Of a stretch of DNA of 64,000 nt, positions 34,301 to 42,115 are shown piece after piece. The position numbers and the translations under genes are program-made. Source of the DNA: Pseudanabaena galeata CCNP1313 (GTDB lineage Bacteria; Cyanobacteriota; Cyanobacteriia; Pseudanabaenales; Pseudanabaenaceae); contig NZ_CP112875.1 of NCBI RefSeq assembly GCF_029910235.1, positions 62,001 through 126,000 on the forward strand, in the 5' to 3' direction. The stretch's first letter is position 1, and each line of letters starts with the position of its first letter. The notes under the pieces were generated by a model. The model did no database searches and was not told the DNA's origin. It saw only the letters and a program-made list of their open reading frames with translations.

Positions 34301-35303
34301 ACGTCAGTTCGACAGAGTAGACAAAAGCAAAAGAAAAGCTGAGACTAGGTTTGACAAACTAAAAGCCTCAGCAATATGAACAGTATCGTATCGCACTTGG
34401 ATATCACGCGAATCTTCTGTGAAGTGGATGATTTCTGCGAAAGCTTTGAAAAACACTGGCAAGAGCAACCAATGTTGCCATCAATGCAGGGAGAAAGGAA
34501 AAGTCGCTCAAGAATGAGGTTGAGTGAAGTGATGACCATCGCGATCGCCTTTCATGGGTCAGGATACAAGACCTTCAAAGACTTCTATACCCTAACTGTA
34601 ATACCGTTTTGGCGGAAAGCTTTTCCCCACTTGGTAAGCTACACCCGCTTTGTGGAGCTAATGCCTTGGACAATGATGTTGTTATGTTGCTTTCTGCATA
34701 CACGCAAAGGCGAAGTGACAGGAATATCATTCATCGACTCCACACCGATCAATGTCTGTGTACCATGCCGTGCCCATGCCCATAAAGTATTCAAAGGTAT
34801 GGTCAATTGGGGCAAAAACTCAGTGGGTTGGCACTTTGGCTTCAAGCTACATTTGATTATCAACGACAAAGGGGAATTGCTTGCCTTCAAGCTCACACCA
34901 GCCAATGTTGATGACCGACAACCTGTGCCTGAGATGGCTCAAGACCTCTTTGGTCAATTGTTTGGTGACCGTGGTTATATCTCCCAAAAGTTGTTTGAGA
35001 AGCTCTATGAACAAGGTTTACAACTGATTACTAAGCGCAAGAAAAATATGAAAAACTGTTTGGTCAAGTTGATTGACAAGATTTTGCTGCGTAAGCGCGC
35101 AATTATTGAGTCCGTCAATGACCAACTCAAAAACATTTCTCAGATTGAGCATTCAAGACATCGCAGTTTTTTTAATTTTCTTGTCAACCTTTTAGCTGGG
35201 TTGGTTGCTTATACATATCGAGAGACTAAACCTGCTTTAGATCTTCTCTTCAAAGGCTTGCCTGCTCTTCCTCCTGCCATCTTTTAGTGCGTCGAACTCA
35301 CGT
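34301..35303 (+). mobile_element. IS982-like insertion sequence
   Basis: 1003 bp. Ends ACGTCAGTTCGACAGAGTAG and, at the other end, the reverse complement of ACGTGAGTTCGACGCACTAA, so 13 of the first 14 bases match. Flanked by the 7-bp direct repeat TGTATTA (34294-34300, 35304-35310). Inserted in the 3' end of the five-HTH gene whose main part is at 40083-41129. Confidence 0.8.
34376..35287 (+). CDS. IS982-family transposase
   Basis: A 303-aa transposase of the IS982 type: LSEVMTIAIAFHGSGYKTFK, SFIDSTPINVC, WHFGFKLHLI, LFGDRGYISQKL, and RAIIESVNDQLKN with the final Glu. All three acidic residues seem present and the length is normal. Encodes cut-and-paste of the surrounding IS. Confidence 0.85.
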   Translation: MNSIVSHLDITRIFCEVDDFCESFEKHWQEQPMLPSMQGERKSRSRMRLSEVMTIAIAFHGSGYKTFKDFYTLTVIPFWRKAFPHLVSYTRFVELMPWTMMLLCCFLHTRKGEVTGISFIDSTPINVCVPCRAHAHKVFKGMVNWGKNSVGWHFGFKLHLIINDKGELLAFKLTPANVDDRQPVPEMAQDLFGQLFGDRGYISQKLFEKLYEQGLQLITKRKKNMKNCLVKLIDKILLRKRAIIESVNDQLKNISQIEHSRHRSFFNFLVNLLAGLVAYTYRETKPALDLLFKGLPALPPAIF

Positions 35304-35389
35304 TGTATTAGGCAAATTCGGTGTATTCGGTGCTAAAAAGTCTAAAGCGTTTGAAGTTGCAACGACGCTTTCTTCTGATACTACTACCA
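35304..35389 (-). pseudogene. Displaced C-terminal fragment of the five-HTH gene
   Basis: Read on the minus strand after the Tn3-type target copy TACCA, the frame continues ...VVVVSEESVVATSNALDFLA, PNTPNLPNT. Past the IS982 element it would go on for KVKKST and stop at TAA 34273-34275. Joining 41129-40092, 35384-35304 and 34293-34273 gives the original gene end. The fragment is now cut off by both elements. Confidence 0.7.
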
Positions 35390-35439
35390 GGCATGTATTC
35401 AGGATACGTGTAAAACAGTGCCACGAAACGCTGAAGCGT

Positions 35440-38421
35440 TTACTGAGAAAGCTCTTGAGCGATCTCAATTGGCAAGCTAACTGCCAGATCCAACGGTTCG
35501 GGAATAGTCGTCAGATCGACAACATAGTCGCCATAACGCTTTAAATGTCTAGTCAGATAAGGACTCAAAGTAGAGAGTAACTCGCGGTCAACCTTATGCC
35601 CCTCCTCAACCAAACTCCGTACCGCAGCAGAAATATCCACAGTATTCTGAAAAATCACCGCACTGGCAACTAAGTCGAGATACTTGAGCCGCTTCTCTTG
35701 TTCTTCAGGATCGTGGTCTGTAAGTACCCCCTGCTTACCAAAAAATAACCAGTCCAGAAAATTGTGATAGCCTTCAACAATATTGGTGCAAGCTGTAATC
35801 TCCTGACGTAAAGCGCGGTCGGAAATATATTGCAGCAAAAACAACGTTCTAACAACCTGTCCCAAGGCTTGAAAAGTCTGGTACAGGCGATTCTTGCGAC
35901 TATTACTCCCTAATCTTCGCAAGATCGTTGAAGGCATCAACTTACCCGCCTGAATAGACAAAGTTACACGAATTAAATCCTGCCAATGAGTTTGAATCAA
36001 CTTCCAATCCACCACATCCGTAAATAACGGATCGATGTATTTATACACAGCCTCTGGACTCGGACGAAAGAACGTATAATCCTGCCAGTTCCGAATCCGA
36101 GGCATCAGCTTGATTCCCAATAGATAGGACAAAGCAAAGACAGTCAATGATTGACCTTGAGTATCCGCATGTAAGGTATCTGGTTGAATATCCGAACTGT
36201 TCTTCAGTAACCCATCCAAGATATACACTGCCTCCCATACTCCACAGGTAATAAAGTGGGTGAACAGCGCAATGTAAGTATCTGAGACATGATGGTAAGC
36301 AATCCCACCATAACCGCCATAGCGGATATGGTACTCTGACATCAAACTGTTTTCATGAATCTGAAACTTGCTTCCATCAGCGGCTGCGCGTTTCCCCGTT
36401 CCCCAACACTTGGGCAATGGGAGTAAATTGTAAGCATTAATCAGCTCCCGTATTGCTGCTTCGATTTGGCTGGTTTGAATATGTAGCCGATTGATGCGCG
36501 ACAACATCTGTCCATTGATCAGTCCGCGTGTATGACGTGCTGTTTGATAGGGACCTAGGTTACACCCATAACCAAACACAGCCAGAATATACCGCTCAGT
36601 GGGTTGGTCTATTTTAGCCTCAGAGCCTGAAGCTAATCCAAAATGCCGCGTCCAGTTGAGCCAATATTCCACATTGCACAGGATGTCCAATACGCTCCGC
36701 TCTGGCAAACGTTCCCAAATCTTAGCTTCGAGTTCATCGGCACCAGACGGTTTCACTTCTGCTACCAAACGTTTGAGGACGGGTGCTCCAACTTCGTTAA
36801 TGGTAATTTGACTACCATCTTGACAGATCTGGTCAACTGTCTGTGCCACCTCTGTTAATTGCTGTTTTAAAGCAGCCACAAAGGACTCAGCGGTTACTGG
36901 TAAACCGCTTTGTATTCCATAACTTGCCAAGTCGTGTTCACATTCTTCCCATGAAAGTAACTGTTCGCGAAAGTCGGCGTATTGCTCGGAACCAGCGACA
37001 GAGATATCTCCTGTCTTCAACTCAGCCGCTAAATAGGTGAAGATACATACTTCCAGATGAACTCTCGACAGTACTTGCTCTTCCCCACGCTGTTCTACCA
37101 CCAATCGTCGCCACCGCTCACTGATGAAACTCAAATCGAGATCGTCGCTGGGTAAATATTTACTGCGCCGCTGTTCGTGCTTCAACACAAACGCCAAAGC
37201 TACAGGTAACGATTGATCTTGAGAGGTCGATTGAAGCTCCAAAGATCTGACCAATTCAAATAGCAACGGACGATAACGACCGAAGAAATGCCGAATTAAT
37301 GGTAAATAATTATCGCTGTTGTAAGTCGTAATCGCCTGACAGCGTTCGAGTAGCTCGGCGGAACCACCATGAGACTGTAGTAGGGCTTGCACTTGATTTC
37401 CGAATGTTTGTTCGTCAGGATGATCGACAGATACCTCTAAAATCTCCGCTAACACCCCTAGCATCACTTCAGTTTGCTTGAGATGTTGTTCTCTGAGTTC
37501 TACCAACCGTTGGCGGGCAAGGTAGTGAATTTTCCGCATCCGTTTGAGAAACAGATCGACCAAATAATCTCTGGTTTTAACTTGCGCCCGATAGAGTAAA
37601 CACACCAGTAAAGCGTGTCGTTTATTAGTTTTGATATCTCGAAAATCCGAAATGTCCAGCGCTTTAGCTTGGGCTGCAAAAGATTGAATCTTACCCTTAG
37701 CAATCCCCGCTAACAACCGTTGGGCATTGCCAAAAGACATTAACTTGTCAAATTTAGATTGCAACTGAATGATGTGGGAAAGTCTAACACTCTTGGGCGG
37801 AGATTTGAGTAAATTGAGCGTGACCTGACCTTCGACGGATTGAGATAAGAGTAGCTCGTCTAAAAAGGTCTGCTCCGCAGGAGTTAACTTTGATGCCACC
37901 TGTTGAAATAATCTGTGATTGGTAATCGAACGTACATTGCCAGCTAGTCGATCTAAGGTACTAAACGCTGGTAACTCATAGCTTTCTTTGACCAATTCCT
38001 CAATCGCCACATTAATTAAATCGGCGTTACGATCCATAGTTGTCGCCGCCGTTGCGATAGCAATAGCGATATGTTGACGTGCGCCAGCATCAAAGATTTT
38101 AACTTTTAGAAAAGTCCGAATCGCTGTTTCATAGCGACGTTGTGACCGCAGGGGGGCAATGGCATCAACTGAACTGTTTAAATTCAATAGCTTCCGTAAA
38201 TGCTCAATGAGTGCGGTTGGAATTGATGCCGCATCTGGAAAGTACCCTAGTCGCTGAAAAGCTTTCAGAGATATCAACAAGCGAAATCGACCTTCTTTAC
38301 TGGCAGTTTGGACACGAGCAAAAGCTAGCTCGGATTCAGTTGGGGTATAGAGTTCGGCTAATTCTTTGAGATTCGGGAGAGATTTAAAACGAGGATAGGC
38401 GGTGCGTTCGATTGCGGTCAT
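35440..38421 (-). CDS. tnpA: Tn3-family transposase
   Basis: A 993-aa full-length Tn3 transposase. N-terminal DUF4158-like DNA-binding part (1-170), a long helical middle, and the DDE region: RAAADGSKF (first Asp), HADTQGQSLTVF (second Asp), NIVEGYHNFLDWLFFG (Glu). It is similar over its whole length to the split tnpA of Tn 1, with moderate divergence. Binds the inverted repeats and makes cointegrates; resolution is then done by the tyrosine recombinase. Confidence 0.9.
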   Translation of the reverse strand: MTAIERTAYPRFKSLPNLKELAELYTPTESELAFARVQTASKEGRFRLLISLKAFQRLGYFPDAASIPTALIEHLRKLLNLNSSVDAIAPLRSQRRYETAIRTFLKVKIFDAGARQHIAIAIATAATTMDRNADLINVAIEELVKESYELPAFSTLDRLAGNVRSITNHRLFQQVASKLTPAEQTFLDELLLSQSVEGQVTLNLLKSPPKSVRLSHIIQLQSKFDKLMSFGNAQRLLAGIAKGKIQSFAAQAKALDISDFRDIKTNKRHALLVCLLYRAQVKTRDYLVDLFLKRMRKIHYLARQRLVELREQHLKQTEVMLGVLAEILEVSVDHPDEQTFGNQVQALLQSHGGSAELLERCQAITTYNSDNYLPLIRHFFGRYRPLLFELVRSLELQSTSQDQSLPVALAFVLKHEQRRSKYLPSDDLDLSFISERWRRLVVEQRGEEQVLSRVHLEVCIFTYLAAELKTGDISVAGSEQYADFREQLLSWEECEHDLASYGIQSGLPVTAESFVAALKQQLTEVAQTVDQICQDGSQITINEVGAPVLKRLVAEVKPSGADELEAKIWERLPERSVLDILCNVEYWLNWTRHFGLASGSEAKIDQPTERYILAVFGYGCNLGPYQTARHTRGLINGQMLSRINRLHIQTSQIEAAIRELINAYNLLPLPKCWGTGKRAAADGSKFQIHENSLMSEYHIRYGGYGGIAYHHVSDTYIALFTHFITCGVWEAVYILDGLLKNSSDIQPDTLHADTQGQSLTVFALSYLLGIKLMPRIRNWQDYTFFRPSPEAVYKYIDPLFTDVVDWKLIQTHWQDLIRVTLSIQAGKLMPSTILRRLGSNSRKNRLYQTFQALGQVVRTLFLLQYISDRALRQEITACTNIVEGYHNFLDWLFFGKQGVLTDHDPEEQEKRLKYLDLVASAVIFQNTVDISAAVRSLVEEGHKVDRELLSTLSPYLTRHLKRYGDYVVDLTTIPEPLDLAVSLPIEIAQELSQ

Positions 38422-38492
38422 TAAATTAGGCGATTACCGCCGATTTTCGGTAACACAAACGTTAATTAGCGTTAGGCTCACTTTCCTATTTG

Positions 38493-38511
38493 AGAGTATT
38501 AATTATACTCC
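38493..38511. other. Candidate cointegrate resolution core site of Tn 2
   Basis: AGAGTAT, 5-bp spacer TAATT, ATACTCC; counterpart of 14777-14795 in Tn 1. Located in the 132-bp gap between the recombinase gene and tnpA. Confidence 0.6.
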
Positions 38512-38553
38512 TAGCTCAAACCACTTGTAGATTAATAAGGTGCTTAACAATTC

Positions 38554-39465
38554 TCAGAACGCTCGAAATTCATCATCAAATTTTAGTAACTTATTTAAAG
38601 CTGTTTGAGCAGCAAGTTCAGCCTGCTCGGAAGTAACTTTTTGATATCGCAAAGTGGTCTGAATATTTTGGTGTCCCATCAATGCTCTTAGTTCTTCAAT
38701 CCCGATTAATCCGACTCTTTCTGTCGCAAAAGTATGCCGCAGATCGTGAAGGCGAATACCTGCTATTAAGGGGAAAGGATCTGTCAAGTCTCGCCATCGC
38801 TGATGAATATTTGGATAACTCAATCGCACCACTTTCTTACTGAGTCGGTGTTGAGCTGTCCACAGAGCTGGATGCCCTTGGTGTCGGTAGTATTTGAGGT
38901 ATTTCTCTAGCAATAGTGCTGCATCCTCACTGTAGAAGCACCAGCGGGTCTTATTGCCTTTCCCAACGACCTGAAACCTCTGCCCTTGCAGATCTAGATC
39001 TTCTAGATTTAAAGCTAAGAGTTCGGCAATTCTTGCTCCACTGCGGTGTAAAAGTCGAACTACAGCATTCAGGCGACAATCGGGTGTAATCGCCTCATAC
39101 ATTTGCTGGAGTTGGGTGGTACTCAGATAGCGGATGACGCAATCTGAGGCATGTTCGCCTTTACTAAAATCTGGCTTACGCCGTCGTAAATGAGCAATTG
39201 GATTGACTCTGATATATCCTTGTTCGACAGCAAAGTTTAGGAGGGCTTGAACGATGGATTGATGTCGGTGGTGAGTTGTATAGGCTAGATGGTTCAAGCC
39301 GTTGAGATACTCTTCTATTACTGCACGACCCAGAATCTCAATTGGATATCGTCCATACTTTTGTAGTAGCGGAATCAGTGTCAGTTCGTAAGACTTTTGG
39401 GTGGCGATACTCAGTCCAGGACGCTCTAAAAATTGAGTAGTAACTGTTGCTAAAGTCAGCGACAT
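38554..39465 (-). CDS. tnpI: Tyrosine recombinase of Tn 2 (TnpI-like)
   Basis: A 303-aa integrase-family protein similar over its length to the one at 13812-14720. Catalytic residues: Arg in SGARIAELL, Lys in VVGKGNKTRW, HDLRHTFATERVG, GHQNIQTTLRYQ with the Tyr. ATG start, 132 bp upstream of tnpA on the same strand. Likely resolves cointegrates at 38493-38511. Confidence 0.85.
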   Translation of the reverse strand: MSLTLATVTTQFLERPGLSIATQKSYELTLIPLLQKYGRYPIEILGRAVIEEYLNGLNHLAYTTHHRHQSIVQALLNFAVEQGYIRVNPIAHLRRRKPDFSKGEHASDCVIRYLSTTQLQQMYEAITPDCRLNAVVRLLHRSGARIAELLALNLEDLDLQGQRFQVVGKGNKTRWCFYSEDAALLLEKYLKYYRHQGHPALWTAQHRLSKKVVRLSYPNIHQRWRDLTDPFPLIAGIRLHDLRHTFATERVGLIGIEELRALMGHQNIQTTLRYQKVTSEQAELAAQTALNKLLKFDDEFRAF

Positions 39466-39547
39466 ATACTACCTCCATCAGTCTAAACTTAAGGATAAGA
39501 TTATTTTAAAAGTATATTTCTTTATTGATACTTTAATCTAGACTTAT

Positions 39548-40018
39548 ATGCAGCTTCTTGATTCTTTACTTGCGCCTAAAGCTGATGAATCACTCGGTCA
39601 ATATCTTCGACGGCTCAGACTACACAGAGGTTTGAGTCAAGCCGATGTGGTCGAACTTGCGGGTATTCATTTGCAAAGCTTGGGTAAAATCGAACGAGGG
39701 AGAACGCTTAAACTCAATCACAAAACTTGTAGTGGGTTGGCTTATGCTCTTAATGTTCCGAAAGAGTATCTCGAATCGGTTGGCAGAGGTGTTGCCGTGG
39801 ATGTCCCATCTGCGCTCAAGTTTTGTCCGAGTTGCTGGACTGTAGGAATGGCTCCTGAGTCGATGTGGCTGGATTTAAGAGCGAAGTTTTGTTTTCTCTG
39901 CGGGATGGAGTTACGTCATCGCTGTGTTGGCTGTCAGGAGCCGATTACTTCCCTGAAGCATCGTTTCTGCCCTTTTTGTGGGACATCTTATCAATCTTCT
40001 TCATCTTTAAAAGTTTGA
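39548..40018 (+). CDS. XRE-family HTH protein with zinc ribbons (Tn 2)
   Basis: A 156-aa homologue of the protein at 13251-13730, with HTH at about 15-75 (LGQYLRRLRLHRGLSQADVV, HLQSLGKIERGR) and four Cys pairs (CPSC, CFLC, CVGC, CPFC). Divergent from the recombinase gene over an 82-bp gap. Its conservation with position and domains in two diverged transposons suggests it is a functional part of this element family, probably a repressor. Confidence 0.75.
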   Translation: MQLLDSLLAPKADESLGQYLRRLRLHRGLSQADVVELAGIHLQSLGKIERGRTLKLNHKTCSGLAYALNVPKEYLESVGRGVAVDVPSALKFCPSCWTVGMAPESMWLDLRAKFCFLCGMELRHRCVGCQEPITSLKHRFCPFCGTSYQSSSSLKV

Positions 40019-40082
40019 TAGCTGAAAGCATTTCACAGTAAAGATTTCAGCGCTTCGTGGCACTGTTTTACACGTATCCTGA

Positions 40083-41129
40083 CTATACCCCTACCACCTT
40101 GGACTTTTTCGGGCTTTTCGGTTTCCTTATGGTGGGCGCAGTGTTGAATAATCGTCCGCGTTTACGAATTTCGTAGCCATGCTTGATTAGCACTAGCCTA
40201 ATCGTGGAATCGCTTAAGCCAAACAGATGACCTACATTTTCTAGGCTCATGGGCTGGTTGTACAAATCCCAATATTGTTTGGCGATTACAGCTTCTTCCT
40301 TGAAGGCTTCGGCTTTTTCTTTCCGCGATAGTTCTTTGATGTCAATACCATTGCGCTTAATGATCCGTTCGACGGTTTTGCCTGTGACTCCAAACATCGC
40401 GCCTACTTGGTCAAAGTCTAGCCCTCCCTCACAGACTAGTTGCCAATATTCTTGGGCGCGGGCATAGCCTTCTAGCCGTTTTAGTTTTAGTTTATCTTCT
40501 TGCCTTTGTCTAATTCGCAGCAAAATCTGGCGGCGCTCTCTTTGCCTTGGGGTCAGTTTGGGTACTGCTAATCCTGCGATACCGCCTAATTTATGTTTTA
40601 GTCTTAATTTCAAACGGTTTTTGGAGTCTACGCTTTGGCGGATCGGGTAGCCGTTACGCTTTAGTTCCTGCAATACGATCGGATGCGAGATACCAAACAT
40701 CTCTGCGGTTTCTCGCAGGGTTAAGTTGTAATCGTTATAGGCTTTGTTGTATTGTGCGGCGCGATTGGCTGAGGTAACGGGATCGATGCCCCGACGAATG
40801 GGAATATTATGCTTTTCAAGGATTTTGTTGAGGGTTCTGGCGGCGACATTTAATTTTTGGACGATCGCTGACCTCGTTAGTCCTGATTGGTATAAGGCGA
40901 TCGCCTGTTGCTCCATCGACATTCTCGTATGGCTAGCGCGTGAGTGGCGCGGTCTAAATTCTTTAAAACCTGCGGCGACCATTGCGTTGTATACGGTGGA
41001 GACTGATGTTTTGCATTGTTTAGCGATGTCTCGGATCGGATAGTTCGCTTCGGTATACAGTCGGATATATTCAGCCACTTGTGGTGAAATGCTTGAACTT
41101 TTTTGATTATCTAGATTTTGATTGTTCAT
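40083..41129 (-). CDS. Protein with five HTH modules; C-terminus altered by Tn 2
   Basis: A 348-aa protein made almost entirely of helix-turn-helix units: about 18-55 (TEANYPIRDIAKQCKTSVST), 72-105 (SGLTRSAIVQKLNVAARTLN), 128-168 (LTLRETAEMFGISHPIVLQE), 225-262 (LDFDQVGAMFGVTGKTVERI) and 285-325 (MSLENVGHLFGLSDSTIRLV). The basic linker 169-220 is rich in Arg/Lys. It probably contacts an extended DNA site. The last residues (GV, stop) are encoded by the Tn 2 end; the original tail is at 35304-35389. The promoter region holds a tandem 23-bp repeat at 41147. No named family is recognised beyond the generic HTH. Confidence 0.65.
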   Translation of the reverse strand: MNNQNLDNQKSSSISPQVAEYIRLYTEANYPIRDIAKQCKTSVSTVYNAMVAAGFKEFRPRHSRASHTRMSMEQQAIALYQSGLTRSAIVQKLNVAARTLNKILEKHNIPIRRGIDPVTSANRAAQYNKAYNDYNLTLRETAEMFGISHPIVLQELKRNGYPIRQSVDSKNRLKLRLKHKLGGIAGLAVPKLTPRQRERRQILLRIRQRQEDKLKLKRLEGYARAQEYWQLVCEGGLDFDQVGAMFGVTGKTVERIIKRNGIDIKELSRKEKAEAFKEEAVIAKQYWDLYNQPMSLENVGHLFGLSDSTIRLVLIKHGYEIRKRGRLFNTAPTIRKPKSPKKSKVVGV

Positions 41130-41146
41130 TTGGTAATCCTTACAAA

Positions 41147-41192
41147 GTTGATAGAATCATTAAATTAGAGTTGATAGAATTATTAAATTAGA
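41147..41192. promoter_or_regulatory. Tandem 23-bp operator-like repeat
   Basis: GTTGATAGAATCATTAAATT... repeats directly as GTTGATAGAATTATTAAATT... with one mismatch in 23 bp (41147-41169, 41170-41192). It lies 17 bp upstream of the five-HTH gene. ATAGAA-type motifs recur further on (around 41193, 41277, 41307). The remaining gap to 41633 is AT-rich. TAAACAAATG occurs twice (41558, 41589) shortly before the MerR-like gene and may be its operator. No ORF was found in 41130-41633. Confidence 0.5.
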
Positions 41193-41633
41193 ATAGAACA
41201 TAAAACGGAATTTGGATATTACTTTTCAATATTCTATCCTAAATGTGGCTTTCAATAAATTTATAAACTCACTGTAAAATAGAACTTACTGTGATCTTGA
41301 GATAATAGAATGGAACAATCAGTTAAATGAGATAAAAGGAATCCATTAAAAATTTATTTTTAATTTGGATGTCAGCCAGTTACACCTGCTTTGGTTAAGT
41401 TAGGATTAAGCGCAAATATTAAGGATAATTTAAGATGAGTTTACAATTATAAGCTCTTTGCTATTTTTGGGGATTGTGCCAAAGAATCTAAGAGCCACGC
41501 GCAAACTTTCTTTGGGGGACTACTAGACTTAATAGCATTTACAATTTAGAGTATATGTAAACAAATGTTTAAATTTAGACTCTTAGTTTAAACAAATGAG
41601 TAAAATTCCAGTACTAGAGTATTTAAGCTCAAT

Positions 41634-42107
41634 ATGACAAATGGTTTTACAAGGCAAGAAGCTATTGACCTAACAGGGATTGACTCTGGTAGGCTCAGTT
41701 ACCTTGACCGTACCAAGCTAGTTGTGCCTTTGAAGTTTGGTAATCCCAAACATCCAAAAGTCGTTTATAGCTGGCAACAAGTGCTTGAGATCAAAACTAT
41801 TGAGAGACTCAGAGAAAATCTGACACTTCAGGAGATTCGCAAAGTACTTGTTTTTCTAAAAGAACATGATTATGAGCCTTCCTTTTTTGCACACAAACTT
41901 GTCTTAGTAAATTCACAATTGTATTTAGTTGAAGATCTGAGACATTTTGGTTTGACTGTATTGGAAGCTTCAGGAGTGAATAAAGGGCAAGTTGTGATTC
42001 ATGAAGTTGGTGCGATCGGCGACATTATTACTGAATTATTCAGGGAGGCTGAAAAGCATCATGTACTTGATTTTGAGAAACGTGCAGGGCTTGCATTAGC
42101 AAGTTGA
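41634..42107 (+). CDS. MerR-like regulator, first gene of the methyltransferase operon
   Basis: A 157-aa protein. Residues 1-75 look like a MerR winged HTH (FTRQEAIDLTGIDSGRLSYL, DRTKLVVPLK..., VVYSWQQVLEIKTIERLREN). It continues with LTLQEIRKVLVFLKEH and a C-terminal part without the Cys residues of metal-sensing MerR proteins. The following gene starts within or just after its stop. It is probably the regulator of the operon, and the twin TAAACAAATG motifs upstream may be its site. Confidence 0.65.
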   Translation: MTNGFTRQEAIDLTGIDSGRLSYLDRTKLVVPLKFGNPKHPKVVYSWQQVLEIKTIERLRENLTLQEIRKVLVFLKEHDYEPSFFAHKLVLVNSQLYLVEDLRHFGLTVLEASGVNKGQVVIHEVGAIGDIITELFREAEKHHVLDFEKRAGLALAS

Positions 42108-42115
42108 GAATTCCT

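Larger units (their letters stand above)
35390..40091 (-). mobile_element. Tn3-family transposon 2, intact
   Basis: 4702 bp flanked by the 5-bp direct repeat TACCA (35385-35389, 40092-40096). Ends: GGCATGTATTCAGGATACGT at the left and GGGGTATAGTCAGGATACGT (reverse complement) at the right, followed by GTAAAACAGTGCCACGAA in both. The first ten bases of the left end differ from the right. Contents: tnpA and tyrosine recombinase (minus), XRE/zinc-ribbon gene (plus), in the same order as Tn 1 at 13201-19155. It has all parts needed for movement. It changed the C-terminus of the five-HTH gene. Confidence 0.9.

Noticed and set aside
35287-35544. An 85-aa plus-strand frame between IS982 and tnpA
   Set aside because: It crosses the target copy and the end of Tn 2 and is antisense to the five-HTH gene's displaced tail.
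42104-42115. TTG start of the methyltransferase
   Set aside because: Kept as an alternative only; ATG 42116 is a stronger start, although the TTG overlap with the upstream stop would give coupling.
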